From JABDMH01 sp965223105 (lineage in GTDB: Bacteria; Bacteroidota; Bacteroidia; Chitinophagales; Saprospiraceae): a stretch of DNA of 64,000 bases. Where the stretch lies: NCBI GenBank assembly GCA_965223105.1, contig OZ244987.1:4774001-4838000 (forward strand). The letters run 5' to 3'. A model generated the notes under the pieces. It did no database searches. It saw nothing but the letters and a program-made list of their open reading frames with translations, and had not been told where the DNA came from. Below, in pieces: positions 54,235 to 63,915 of the stretch. The position numbers and the translations under genes are program-made. How positions within the stretch are numbered: position 1 is the stretch's first letter; each line of letters opens with the position of its first letter.

Positions 54235-55455
54235 ATGTCGATAAGATTATTTCTTGGATTACTGGTTCTGTCAGGAGGGTGTGCAAACCATGATGACACT
54301 CAGGGTTCATCGCAACAGGACCAAGCCTATGCTAAAACACTGCAAGAACAACTGATTTTGGCAGATAGCGGAACGGTGATTACCATCCCCCCTGGCAGAT
54401 TTGAGTGTAACCGTTCAATCTCCCTGGATGGCATTGATCATGTGACGATTCGAGGAGCAGGAATGAAGGAGAGTGTTTTGAGTTTTGCCGATCAACAGGA
54501 TGGCGCAGAAGGTTTGCTGGTCAAAGCCAATCATGTAACTCTCGAGGGATTCAGTATTGAGGATTCTAAGGGGGACGCACTGAAGATACAAGACGCTGAG
54601 GGCTTGGTCATCCGAAATGTATTGACAACCTGGACCCAAGGTGCAAAAGAGACCAATGGTGGTTACGGTATTTATCCAGTTGCCTGTCGTAAGGTGCTGA
54701 TCGAGGGATGTGAGGCCTCCTATGCATCAGATGCCGGCATTTACGTTGGCCAATCGACCGATGTGATTATGCGAGATAACTATGCCCACCATAACGTGGC
54801 CGGTATTGAGATCGAAAACAGCAAAAACGTGGAGGCTTATGATAACATTGCCGAGGAAAATACCGGAGGTATATTAATATTCGATATGCCTGGATTGCCC
54901 CAGGCGAATGGTGAAAATGTCATCGTAAGAAATAATATCAGTCGAAATAATAATCACAAAAATTTTGCACCAGAGGGTGGTGTTGTAGCTACTCTGCCAC
55001 CGGGGACGGGCATGTTAATCATTGCGCACCGTGATGTCGAAGTATTTGAAAATGAAATTACTGGATATAAGACGCTAGGGCTTGGCGTCATCAGTTGGTT
55101 TTTCACCGAAAGACCTTTTGAGACCACCAATGGTTTTGACCCCTACTTTGAAAACATATATATCCACAACAATACCTTAAAACGTAAGAAAGCCATTCCT
55201 GATCTGAGCAAAGAATTTGGCAAAATGATCAACGGACTTTTTATTGGTAAACCTCAAGATATCGTAACTGATGGCATCTTTAGAGACGGAAAGTCATCCC
55301 TTTGTTTGCAAGACAATGGAGAGGACCTCAGATTTGTTAATCTAAATGCTGACTCTGCCGAATCCCTGGGAGATCTAAAGAGGTTACTCAACAGGGATAT
55401 TTCTAAATTCGACTGCTCTTTGGGACGACTGGAACTAAAGCAGCCCGTCTTGTAA
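54235..55455 (+). CDS. Parallel beta-helix lipoprotein, partner of the diheme cytochrome
   Basis: A 406-residue predicted lipoprotein (SIRLFLGLLVLSGGC, Cys16). The body is a right-handed parallel beta-helix: repeats such as VTIRGAGMKESVLSF, ADGLLVKANHVTLEGFSIED-like turns, IRNVLTTW, IYVGQSTDVIMRDNYAHHNVAGIEIENSKNVEAYDNIAEENTGGI and VIVRNNISRNN, the NosD/CASH style found in carbohydrate-binding or lyase-like proteins. This family and the adjacent SO_2930-type diheme cytochrome are conserved neighbours in other bacteria (family knowledge), and the spacing here is 18 bp. Its role is not established. The promoter sits directly at the start codon. Confidence 0.8.
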   Translation: MSIRLFLGLLVLSGGCANHDDTQGSSQQDQAYAKTLQEQLILADSGTVITIPPGRFECNRSISLDGIDHVTIRGAGMKESVLSFADQQDGAEGLLVKANHVTLEGFSIEDSKGDALKIQDAEGLVIRNVLTTWTQGAKETNGGYGIYPVACRKVLIEGCEASYASDAGIYVGQSTDVIMRDNYAHHNVAGIEIENSKNVEAYDNIAEENTGGILIFDMPGLPQANGENVIVRNNISRNNNHKNFAPEGGVVATLPPGTGMLIIAHRDVEVFENEITGYKTLGLGVISWFFTERPFETTNGFDPYFENIYIHNNTLKRKKAIPDLSKEFGKMINGLFIGKPQDIVTDGIFRDGKSSLCLQDNGEDLRFVNLNADSAESLGDLKRLLNRDISKFDCSLGRLELKQPVL

Positions 55456-55473
55456 CCACTTATCAATCACGAA

Positions 55474-56520
55474 ATGAAGGGCATACTACTGGGGTCTTTG
55501 GTTCTACTGATGGCTTGTCAATCAAAGCTTCAGGTCACTGTTGATGTCAATAAAGAACCTTTTGACCGATTGTCTGACTATCGCTTTTTTGCCCAGCCGA
55601 TGGCCGATTTATCTCCCAATGAAGGTGTACTTCCATTCGCTCCCATCACCCCTTTGTTTTCAGACTATGCTGAAAAGGCGCGTTTCGTATGGATGCCGGC
55701 TGGTGAGGGTGCTAAATTCAACCCCCGGGATGTTTTTGACTTTCCTATGGGAGCCGTCTTGATTAAGAACTTTTTCTACTACACTGATCCCCAACGAAGT
55801 GAAAAAAAGATCGTTGAAACGAGATTACTTGTTCACCGAGAAGAAGGATGGGACGCCTTGACCTATATCTGGAATGATGAGCAAAGTGAGGCCTTTCTTG
55901 AAATTATCGGAGACGAAAAGGAAATTACTTTTATTGATCACCATGGCCAGGAGAGGTACGTGCATTATTTGATCCCCAATAAGAATCAATGTAAGAGTTG
56001 CCATGAGCGTGCCAAGAGATTAGAACCCATAGGTCCTCGCGCCCCTTACCTAAACCATTCACTAAGTTATGAAGATGGCCAGGCCAATCAACTGGACAAA
56101 TGGTCAGCAATCGGGTACCTTGACGGCTACACGGTAAGATCCGAAATCGACAACCTCGCCAATTGGAGTGATCCATCCTCTTCGTTAGATGACCGGGCAT
56201 TGGCCTACCTTGAAGTGAACTGTGGCACTTGTCACCAGGCCGGTGGCAATGCCTACGTGTCGGGTTTACATTTAACCGCCGATACGCAAAGTCCAAGTCA
56301 ATTGGGAATTTGCAAGTCGCCGGTCTCTGCTGGAAAGGGCTCTGGTGGCCATCAGTATGATATTTTACCTGGACAGCCCGATTCTTCCATCTTGGTTTAT
56401 CGAATGGAAACCCTTGACCCTGGAGCTATGATGCCCGAATTGGGTCGAAAGTTGATCCATGAGGAAGGGGTGGCGTTGATCCGTGAATGGATTGCAAATA
56501 TGACTGGTAGTTGTCCTTGA
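55474..56520 (+). CDS. SO2930-family diheme c-type cytochrome lipoprotein
   Basis: A 348-residue lipoprotein (LVLLMAC, Cys15). It shows the family's PFAPITPLFSDYAEKARFVWMP, VLIKNFFYYTDPQ and TYIWNDEQSEAFLE stretches, then two heme-c sites: CKSCH (Cys173-His177) and CGTCH (Cys250-His254). PGQPDSSILVYRM and AMMPELGRKLIHEEGV follow, with Met a possible heme ligand. It probably carries electrons in the periplasm or at the outer surface for whatever the beta-helix partner does; this is inferred from pairing. It ends 27 bp from the convergent gene, with no clear terminator. Confidence 0.85.
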   Translation: MKGILLGSLVLLMACQSKLQVTVDVNKEPFDRLSDYRFFAQPMADLSPNEGVLPFAPITPLFSDYAEKARFVWMPAGEGAKFNPRDVFDFPMGAVLIKNFFYYTDPQRSEKKIVETRLLVHREEGWDALTYIWNDEQSEAFLEIIGDEKEITFIDHHGQERYVHYLIPNKNQCKSCHERAKRLEPIGPRAPYLNHSLSYEDGQANQLDKWSAIGYLDGYTVRSEIDNLANWSDPSSSLDDRALAYLEVNCGTCHQAGGNAYVSGLHLTADTQSPSQLGICKSPVSAGKGSGGHQYDILPGQPDSSILVYRMETLDPGAMMPELGRKLIHEEGVALIREWIANMTGSCP

Positions 56521-56547
56521 CTTTCGCCTGGCTATGTAATTCTCCTC

Positions 56548-57474
56548 CTAAGATTTCACTGGAAAATGAATATCGGTCATCAGTTCTTCCTCAGGTACTT
56601 CTCCCGGCATATTGACATAGGTCTCAAAGGGATGTATGCTCTTGTCACATTTGATCTCTTTATTGCGTTCCATAATATACAAGGTCGACCAGGCATTCCC
56701 AAGATGTTTGTAAGGACCAATATGTCTAACCGTATAAACCTTGGTGGCCGGAATATTGCCTGAGCTCATCTCAGAAGGTATTTCGGCCGGCAGCTCTTTC
56801 ACCGGGATACCTGCAGTATAACTGGCTTTTTGATTTACCATGTCCCACTTGTGGTAGATGCTGAAACTACTTCCGTCTATCAAACTTGAATGACGGTTTG
56901 CGAAGCCACCAATTTTTTCGAAATCAGATTGCATATCCGGACCCAACTTCGTCAAAGTGGTTTCCCGTTGTATCCCGACATAGGTACAGCCCGGATATTC
57001 TTCGTAACCTTTGAATTCCAATTTTGAATGCACTTTGCCATCCTCAATATAATCCTTGAGAAGGGCAAGGCCCCTTTCATAGTCTGAGCCCACAAAGGCA
57101 ATCATTGACTTCTTCATCCAAAATAAAAAGAAGGGTAGACTGCTGTCCATACTCCAGGATACTTTAGTTCGGCCATTATCACCCTCACATCGAAAATAGA
57201 CCTTAGCCTTTGACTTCCATGGTTTGAGAAAGGTAAGATCATAATCGACAGATTGGTTTTCTGATTCGTGCAAAACCGTCATATTCCCTTGTCCGGTACG
57301 CGAGCCAGTCCATTCAAAATATTTCCCATCATCCCTCACGCTCACCGAAGCTTTGGGATCTTGAATGAGCCATGGTGACCAGGCTTCCCAATGATGAAAG
57401 TCGTGGATGGCTTTATAGACCTTTTCCACGGGTGCATTGATTTCAATGCTTTTGTCAATGTGCATTTTCGGCAT
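56548..57474 (-). CDS. SRPBCC - GyrI-like two-domain protein
   Basis: A 308-residue cytoplasmic protein with no signal peptide. Residues 1-~145 are a START/SRPBCC (polyketide-cyclase-like) domain: KSIEINAPVEKVYKAIHDFHHWEAWSPW, FEWTGSRTGQGNMTV and FLKPWKSKAKVYFRCEGDNGRTKVSWSMD. Residues ~155-308 are a GyrI-like/AraC effector-binding domain: FKGYEEYPGCTYVGIQRET, ELPAEIPSEMSSGNIPATKVYTVRHIGPYKHLGNAWSTLY. Both bind small hydrophobic ligands; no DNA-binding domain is attached. The ligand and role are unknown. It lies 66 bp downstream of the peptidase gene on the same strand and may be co-transcribed with it. Confidence 0.85.
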   Translation of the reverse strand: MPKMHIDKSIEINAPVEKVYKAIHDFHHWEAWSPWLIQDPKASVSVRDDGKYFEWTGSRTGQGNMTVLHESENQSVDYDLTFLKPWKSKAKVYFRCEGDNGRTKVSWSMDSSLPFFLFWMKKSMIAFVGSDYERGLALLKDYIEDGKVHSKLEFKGYEEYPGCTYVGIQRETTLTKLGPDMQSDFEKIGGFANRHSSLIDGSSFSIYHKWDMVNQKASYTAGIPVKELPAEIPSEMSSGNIPATKVYTVRHIGPYKHLGNAWSTLYIMERNKEIKCDKSIHPFETYVNMPGEVPEEELMTDIHFPVKS

Positions 57475-57540
57475 AAGAATATACTTTGGTTTAACACTTT
57501 GAATTTAAGAAAATCTGGCACCAGTGTGACTATTCTCAAT

Positions 57541-60237
57541 TTATTGAATCTCCTTCACTATCCTAAATCCAATAAAACGACTGGAACCATTATCCGGATC
57601 TCTGGGATCGACAAATTGAGCTGCGTCATAACCATAATGGCCGCCTCCCTGGTGATACTCAGCCACATTTCCCCCCAAATCAAACAAATCCACATTTTTA
57701 TATTTAATGGGCTTAGCTTGAGCGACCTCCTGAATGAGAGAGTGATGCGACCCCTCCAGCTTCTCCATCAGCTGATGAGCATCTTCCCGCGTCATGTCAT
57801 ATCCGGCCCACTTATTGAGTGTATTTTCCGACTTCGGATTTTTCCGGGCCAATTCATGAAATTCTTTGGCCTCCTCTTCTGATGGCAGTCGATAACTGGC
57901 CTGGTGGGCCTCGCTCAACCAATCGATGTACCCATCAATCTCCTCGTGGGATACGATCACCGGAAAATTATCTTCATTCTCCGGATATTCAAAAGCCGGT
58001 CGAAAAGCTTTCCACTGAGCGTTGGTGATTTCTAAGACAGCGACCTCAAGAGAATCATTCAATGTCACCATTTCCGGAGAAAGAACACCTGATGTATGAG
58101 TACCAAAAAAGTCAGCCTGTTTTTGAAGGGCGTTTCTCTTGAGCACGTAGGCCAATGGACTCTCTTCCTTAAACGATTCGTTCTTTTCACTTTCTTTATC
58201 AAACAAATAGGTATCGATCCAGGTCAATTCTTCCTGCATTTTCCTCAATTGGTGAGAGATTTTCTGCAATCCATGGGGCTGCTTCGGAAACCATAAGAAA
58301 CGCACTGGTGCCTGCCCAGCCTGCTGAAGTGCCCGGTAATATTCCCAACCCTGATCACGGGGTACTGCGCGATCTTCACTCCCATGGAAAATTATGGTGG
58401 GCGTCTGAACTTTTTCGAGTTCGAAGAGTGGGGACAAACGAATGTACTCCTCGTTGTAATATTTGCCACCGCGGTCATCCCAAGGTGCACCACCAAAGTA
58501 CGATTGATCGAAACTGACTCCAAATCTACAGGTACCATAATCTGATGTCCAGTTTACATCTCCCGCTCCCGGACAAGCCACAGTAAACATATCGGGATAT
58601 CTAACCGTCAACATAGTAGTCAGGATGGCTCCATTGGACCATCCCATGACGCCCATTTGAGTCGTATCGATTTTACCCTGGCGAGCCAGCAACTCAATGC
58701 CTGAAATAATATCTTTCAACTCAGGATCATAATAATTGCCCTTGATGGCCTCGACATAGGCCAACCCATGGTTTGAAGAACCGTGATAATTGGGTTTCAG
58801 GACAAAAGACCCACGTTGAGTAAGAATATTGGGATAGGTACTCCATCGCTCACTCCACCGGTCGGTATCTACTCCAGCCGGGCCTCCATGAATTGACAGA
58901 ATTAAGGGATATTTTTTAGTGGCATCATAATCTTCAGGATAATAAAGAATCCCGGTCACTTCCTCATCCTGATATCCTGACCAGATCAAGACTTCACTTT
59001 TTGCCATAGGTTTCTTAATTAGTTTTTTATTGAGCTTCACCAATTCCTTACTATTGGTCCAGGTGTTTTGCCTACTTTCTACCACAAAATATTTTGGCAA
59101 AGTCGAAGCAGTGGAATAATCGTGAATAATTTTGCTGCCGTCTTCACTGGCGGCCAGGATCAAACAATGATCGTTTTTATCGCCCAATTCAATGGTCTGC
59201 TTTTCCCAGCTGTCACCATCTTTCTGATAAAAGGCCAGGCGAAAAGTTGCTTTATTAGCCAGTTCTACGAAAATACCCCCGGGTACGACATAGTAACTAC
59301 GACCTATTCCCAATTCCCAATCTAGAGGAATCTCTTTATATTGTTTCTGAGCCAAATCATAATAAAAGAGCTGGCTGAGACCTGCACCATTCCACTTTGG
59401 GTCGGAGGCAGTGTCTGACTGAAAATAAAATCCCGCATGATCCGGGGTAAATTGAAAATTTCTGCTGGGAAAATCACGGTCTTCCAAAATACGGTCCGTG
59501 ACATTTGTCGACATATTTTTCAAATAATATTGCGGATCGGGATTGGCATCGGCACTATAATGACGACTCATCATCACATTGTAAACCAACCATTCTCCAT
59601 TTCTCGAAATGGCATATGAGCCCACGGGTTTTTCATTTTCTGTAAGCCGGTTGATCTCCTTCTTTTTGATATCAAAAGCATAAAGCCGGTCTGCCTTCCA
59701 ATGCACCGAATCTTCCACTACCACCACGTCGTCCTTTTTCTCCTCCAGTTCTTGTTCGTAAAGCGTCTTCCCTTCATTTGATTTGAAGATCAATGTGCTG
59801 TCATTGATCCAGTCCAAGCTGGAAATGCCCGTTTTAAATTCATGGACCTCCTCAGCTTCACCACCACTCAGGTTTAATCGCCACAATTTCTTGCTCTTGT
59901 CGCGGGTGGAGAGGAAATAGAGGTACTTGCTGTCTTTTGAGAACAATGGTGAATGATCGTTTTCATCCGCAAAAGTCAACCGTATGGTGGTGTAATCACC
60001 GTTATCCTCCTGGTCTAGCCTGGTCAGGTAAAGATCGCTGATAAATTTGTCCTCTTCTTTATAACCTCGGCGTTTGGTCCAAGCCACCATTGAATTATCC
60101 GGCGAAATGGTAACATTTTGCATGTATTCGGTATGAATGATGTCTGATGGTGTCCATCGTGTTAGATCATCAGATTTTTCTTGAGCCCATATTACCTGGG
60201 TACTGAGGAGAAATAAGAATAAGAGCTTGTTTTTCAT
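57541..60237 (-). CDS. S9 prolyl-oligopeptidase-family peptidase fused to a formylglycine-generating-enzyme-like domain
   Basis: An 898-residue secreted protein (signal peptide NKLLFLFLLSTQVIWAQ). Residues ~30-420 are a WD40-like propeller (DNSMVAWTKRRG, SPLFSKDSKYLYFLSTRDKSKKLWRLNL). The alpha/beta-hydrolase follows with LSIHGGPAGVD, Ser near 532 in MGWSNGA, Asp near 621 in HGSEDRAVP and His near 654 in PKQPHG, so the peptidase looks active. From ~725 an FGE/SUMF1-like domain begins: EVAVLEITNAQWKAF, YRLPSEEEAKEF, DLFDLGGNVAEYHQGG and SSRFIGFRIVKEI. That domain contains no cysteine and seems shortened at its start, so formylglycine formation is unlikely. This fusion is unusual; typical S9 enzymes of this type end near 650-700 residues. 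Confidence 0.85.
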   Translation of the reverse strand: MKNKLLFLFLLSTQVIWAQEKSDDLTRWTPSDIIHTEYMQNVTISPDNSMVAWTKRRGYKEEDKFISDLYLTRLDQEDNGDYTTIRLTFADENDHSPLFSKDSKYLYFLSTRDKSKKLWRLNLSGGEAEEVHEFKTGISSLDWINDSTLIFKSNEGKTLYEQELEEKKDDVVVVEDSVHWKADRLYAFDIKKKEINRLTENEKPVGSYAISRNGEWLVYNVMMSRHYSADANPDPQYYLKNMSTNVTDRILEDRDFPSRNFQFTPDHAGFYFQSDTASDPKWNGAGLSQLFYYDLAQKQYKEIPLDWELGIGRSYYVVPGGIFVELANKATFRLAFYQKDGDSWEKQTIELGDKNDHCLILAASEDGSKIIHDYSTASTLPKYFVVESRQNTWTNSKELVKLNKKLIKKPMAKSEVLIWSGYQDEEVTGILYYPEDYDATKKYPLILSIHGGPAGVDTDRWSERWSTYPNILTQRGSFVLKPNYHGSSNHGLAYVEAIKGNYYDPELKDIISGIELLARQGKIDTTQMGVMGWSNGAILTTMLTVRYPDMFTVACPGAGDVNWTSDYGTCRFGVSFDQSYFGGAPWDDRGGKYYNEEYIRLSPLFELEKVQTPTIIFHGSEDRAVPRDQGWEYYRALQQAGQAPVRFLWFPKQPHGLQKISHQLRKMQEELTWIDTYLFDKESEKNESFKEESPLAYVLKRNALQKQADFFGTHTSGVLSPEMVTLNDSLEVAVLEITNAQWKAFRPAFEYPENEDNFPVIVSHEEIDGYIDWLSEAHQASYRLPSEEEAKEFHELARKNPKSENTLNKWAGYDMTREDAHQLMEKLEGSHHSLIQEVAQAKPIKYKNVDLFDLGGNVAEYHQGGGHYGYDAAQFVDPRDPDNGSSRFIGFRIVKEIQ

Positions 60238-60285
60238 GAAAAAAATTTTTAGTAATTGTTGGTGTGACTCTCATGCCGTAAAGCA

Positions 60286-60293
60286 CAAAAGTA
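60286..60293 (-). promoter_or_regulatory. Candidate -7 element for the S9 peptidase gene
   Basis: On the minus strand TACTTTTG exactly matches TAnnTTTG, 48 bases upstream of the ATG at 60237. No convincing -33 element is visible, so confidence is modest. It lies between two divergent genes. Confidence 0.35.
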
Positions 60294-60422
60294 AAGGTTT
60301 TGGCAAGTGTGTGATGCTACTGGGTCTGCACCCCTCCAATTCGTGTTGAGGGGCTTCTGGTACTAAACATTGGTAAGTGAGGGGTTGCATTGTAAATAAA
60401 GCCTGTATTCTGGCATTACTGC

Positions 60423-61583
60423 ATGCAGGATTCTATTTTTATCCCTATGCAACTGGATGCATTTGAATACCAGCTGTTTCTGATCCTATTTGTGGCCATC
60501 ACGATACACGGTCTGTACTTGACCGTGCTCATCTGGATAAAGGGAAGACACGAGCAGGGATTGAGCTGGTTGAGTGCTCTGCTACTTCTGGTGTCCCTCT
60601 GGATGGTAAACTATCTCCTGTATATCGGAAATATTTTGTTGACCTATCCGGATCTCTACGGCGTCCTCGTACCTGTTCTGTATTTGATGGGGCCGTGCTT
60701 CTACTTCTTCATTTGCCGCTCTTCAAATCCCACTCACCAAATGCGGTGGATAGATCTTCTCCATTTGGCCCCTGCCTTATATTTTCTCTATGAATGGTGG
60801 CCAGTGTACCAGTGGACAGATATCCGGAAGTTGGAAGTCATTAACACCATAGTTCAATTACCTGAAGAGCGACCCCCTCTTATGCGGGTACTCAAAGCCA
60901 GCACATTAAAACTCCTCCTTCTGGGATACTGCTGTGCCGCACTATTGTACCTACAACGCCTACAGAAGAGAAACATCATAAATCGGTTGCGCCTCTCGTG
61001 GTTGAAAAAATTCACACTGACTTTTGCCGGCATGATAGTCTTGTTCTTTATAACCATGCTGCTATTCTGGTCACAGCAATGGGATGGCACCATTATGGAA
61101 CTCGTCATGATATTCACACTGGCTGCTGCCATTCACGTGCTCGGATATGTTGTATTGGGTAGAGATCGTATCCTGCCAAAATTAGCGCTGGCATCGAACT
61201 CGAGTAAATATTCTACTTCACCCCTAACTCCGGAGCTGTTACAGGATAAAAAGGAGATCATTTTGTCCTATTTATCGGAACAAAAACCATGGATAAATTC
61301 CGATTTTAGCTTACCGGTCCTAAGTAGAGAAACTGGTATTCCCCGGCATCACATCTCACAAATACTGAATGAAACCCTGCAGACCAATTTTTCTGATTTA
61401 ATCAATCAATACAGGGTTGAAGAAATGAAATCTCGCTTAAAAGATGGTGAGCACCAAAGATATTCTATTGCCGGTATTGCATCCGCGTGTGGATTCGGAA
61501 GTAAAAGCAGTTTTAACCGGGCTTTCAAGAGAATCACCGGCTTGACCCCTAGTGCCTGGCTAGATAAACACAACACCAGATGA
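60423..61583 (+). CDS. Membrane-anchored AraC-family transcriptional regulator
   Basis: A 386-residue protein. The first ~245 residues hold about seven hydrophobic helices (for example LFLILFVAITIHGLYLTVLIW, LLLLVSLWMVNYLLYIGNILL, LLGYCCAALLYL, MIVLFFITMLLFW). These form a membrane sensor region without a known ligand. The last ~110 residues are a two-HTH AraC domain: ISQILNETLQTNFSDLINQYRVEEMKSRL and YSIAGIASACGFGSKSSFNRAFKRITGLTPSAW. Signal sensing is presumably in the membrane with DNA binding in the cytoplasm. It is divergent from the S9 peptidase gene, which it may regulate. TATTCTGG at 60406-60413, 18 bases after TTGC, is a weak promoter candidate. Confidence 0.88.
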   Translation: MQDSIFIPMQLDAFEYQLFLILFVAITIHGLYLTVLIWIKGRHEQGLSWLSALLLLVSLWMVNYLLYIGNILLTYPDLYGVLVPVLYLMGPCFYFFICRSSNPTHQMRWIDLLHLAPALYFLYEWWPVYQWTDIRKLEVINTIVQLPEERPPLMRVLKASTLKLLLLGYCCAALLYLQRLQKRNIINRLRLSWLKKFTLTFAGMIVLFFITMLLFWSQQWDGTIMELVMIFTLAAAIHVLGYVVLGRDRILPKLALASNSSKYSTSPLTPELLQDKKEIILSYLSEQKPWINSDFSLPVLSRETGIPRHHISQILNETLQTNFSDLINQYRVEEMKSRLKDGEHQRYSIAGIASACGFGSKSSFNRAFKRITGLTPSAWLDKHNTR

Positions 61584-61800
61584 TCAACCACAGAGGAGTA
61601 ACATTTCATCAAATGCTCCGTTAAGTCCTGGTGGGTGCGAAATAGGATTCTGACAATACCGCCTCTTCGGATTTCTAGAATTCATCTTTTCATGAAATCC
61701 ACATTGAACTGAGGCATCTCACTTTATTAAATGATCCCTACTTCCAGGCCATAGCTCCCAGATTGATTTTGGACCGGCCTATCTTTAAATCAAACAAGCT

Positions 61801-62859
61801 ATGGATCGTATTATCACTCTGGTCACTATTTTCTCGGTACTTTCTCTTGGTCTGACTCATTCACAACCAGATACTGTACTCAATTTTCTTAAGCCCTTTA
61901 TTGGCGACTGGCATTCCGCGGGACAGGGCGGTCTACCCTGGAAAAAAGCAGTAGGCTTTCGATTTACGTGGGCTGATGACACCCAGACTTTCCTACGTTT
62001 TTATGAAGGGATCCCGAACAATGTGTTCGACAAAAGGATACTGGAGAGCCTGATCGTGGCCAATCCACATACGGGAATAGCAGAGTTCCTAGGCTACCAG
62101 CGTCAAAATGATTTCCTATTCAAAGGCTCTTTTGAACCTCTTGAGAAAGGACTTGGTTTCATCAGGCTCTATCAGGTCTACTATCCGCAAGAAATTGAAC
62201 TCCCCCATCCCTACGAACGGAACCGGGGAATGAAGTTCTACCGGGATGTATGTAAACTTACCGGTGACACGTTGGTCTGTATAACGGAACAGTGGCAGCA
62301 TGCCGCATGGCACCCGTGGGGCCAGGGAATTCCCTACAAGATGGTTCGATCTGAATTCGACCACCGGGGCAATAAGTACCAGGATATGGCCTTGGCTAGC
62401 CTTGAAGGCTCATGGATCAGTAGCCTTGATCCAAAGTATGCCAATCATCCTATGGTCAAAAAGTTTAACCCAGAGCTGAAGCCTCAAAAATTGGTTATCC
62501 ATCCCAGCAGCGACACCGGTTTTTATCACCTGACCATCTATGACATCGACCGGCCACAGAACGGCGATACGACTCTTGTAGTTCAGGGTTTCATTGTGCC
62601 TGATGGCTTGGGTGGTAAGAGCCTCCTTGAATACAACGTGCAGTCTCAAACCTGCTACAATGGCTACTATCACTTCGACAAGGATCAGATCATTAGAGAA
62701 TTCTCACCATGTAATTCCAACCAAACTGTACGTTATCGAGAAAAGTGGATGTGGAACCCGGATAAAAAGTCCTTTCACTGGCACACCGCCAGCTGGAATG
62801 GTGACACCTTCCAGGACGGAGGTGTGGTGGTAGCATGGAGTAAATTAAAAAAATCATGA
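61801..62859 (+). CDS. Secreted protein of unknown function with two lipocalin-like (DUF1579-like) modules
   Basis: A 352-residue protein with a signal peptide (RIITLVTIFSVLSLGLTHSQ). Two modules are suggested: LKPFIGDWHSAGQGG...FRFTWADDTQTFLRFYEG, and from about residue 200 LASLEGSWISSLDPKY...WMWNPDKKSFHWHTASWNGD. The W-containing opening and beta-rich pattern resemble small lipocalin/DUF1579-type barrels, but I cannot name a family with certainty. TATCTTTA at 61780-61787 is a near -7 match 13 bases upstream of the ATG. Its TGA overlaps the ATG of the next gene (ATGA), a paralogue of about the same restored length. Function unknown. Confidence 0.65.
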   Translation: MDRIITLVTIFSVLSLGLTHSQPDTVLNFLKPFIGDWHSAGQGGLPWKKAVGFRFTWADDTQTFLRFYEGIPNNVFDKRILESLIVANPHTGIAEFLGYQRQNDFLFKGSFEPLEKGLGFIRLYQVYYPQEIELPHPYERNRGMKFYRDVCKLTGDTLVCITEQWQHAAWHPWGQGIPYKMVRSEFDHRGNKYQDMALASLEGSWISSLDPKYANHPMVKKFNPELKPQKLVIHPSSDTGFYHLTIYDIDRPQNGDTTLVVQGFIVPDGLGGKSLLEYNVQSQTCYNGYYHFDKDQIIREFSPCNSNQTVRYREKWMWNPDKKSFHWHTASWNGDTFQDGGVVVAWSKLKKS

Positions 62860-63915
62860 GAAAATTACTTTGGTGGGTGAGATCATTATTCCTGCTAATT
62901 ACGGTTAGCAGTCCAACCTTCTCTCAGATCCCAGCATGGCTTGTTGAGGAATGGCTACACCGCACATCCTACAGCCCTTTAATCGCCGACAACAATCACT
63001 ACCGCTCCGATCAAGAGCCCAATGAGGCTTACGGAATATCCTGGACTTACGGAGTAGGTAAACAGCATGTAAAGGGCAGACTGTACTCCATTCGTGATGG
63101 TAGAGACATAGGAACGGTCTGGGAATTTGTCGAATATTGGGACCCCAAAATCGAAGAAGTACGAATAATTCAGCTTGGAAGCGATGGTACGATCGGACAA
63201 TGCAGATTGTGGCAAGAGAATGGGAAGATCAAGGAACAGCAAACGTTTACCGGTCCGGATGGAGTATCATTTGAGTCCGGACACCTGGCTTGGCGCGAGG
63301 GTTTGGACCAAGCACACTCAGTCATACAATATTGAGGAAGGTCAGTGGAGCTCAAGGCGTTTTTACATCTGGAAACCTGAGATCGAAAATGAAATTCCCC
63401 TGGCATTTAAGTCGCTGGCCTATTTGATCGGTACCTGGCATAGTAGTTTTGATGATCATAGGGCCGCAAAAATGACTTTTACCTGGGGAAAAAATCGCCG
63501 ATTCATCAAATTCACTAATGCGTACAAACCAGAAAAAAACGGTCCTTATATTCAGGAAAATGAGGGCGTGATAAATTACCATGGCATCCGGAATCAATTG
63601 ATCTTTCGTACCACCTACTTAAAAGAAGGAAGTCATTTGATTGCCGATGGCCATTATCAAATTGAAGACGGTGGAACCATCAACCGCATCTTTACATGTC
63701 ATTACAAAGGAGGTGAGACCTTGCCTTGGAGTGATGGACAAAAAGCACCCGAGGACGGTAGGAGCATTGACTTCAAACAGATCTGGACACCCATCGACGC
63801 CAACAGATTCAAGGGAGATTTCTTTTGGAAGCGGAATGGTCAATGGGAGCACCCCATCAAAAAATACGATGAAAAAGATTTTGAAGAAATCTGGATTCGG
63901 GAAATCAAAAGATGA
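62856..63915 (+). pseudogene. Second secreted lipocalin-like protein, frameshifted
   Basis: The frame from ATG 62856 begins with a signal peptide (KLLWWVRSLFLLITVSSPTFSQ) and runs to a TGA at 63333-63335. The protein continues in the next frame from about 63285 (LGARVWTKHTQSYN) to 63915, ending IWIREIKR. One extra base between about 63270 and 63310 explains the switch. Restored, the protein has about 352 residues, like its upstream paralogue, with LAYLIGTWHSSFDDHRAAKMTFTWGKNRRFIKF matching the opening module there. It may be a true lesion or a read error in this stretch. Function unknown. The last 85 bases of the window after it hold no gene. Confidence 0.7.
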
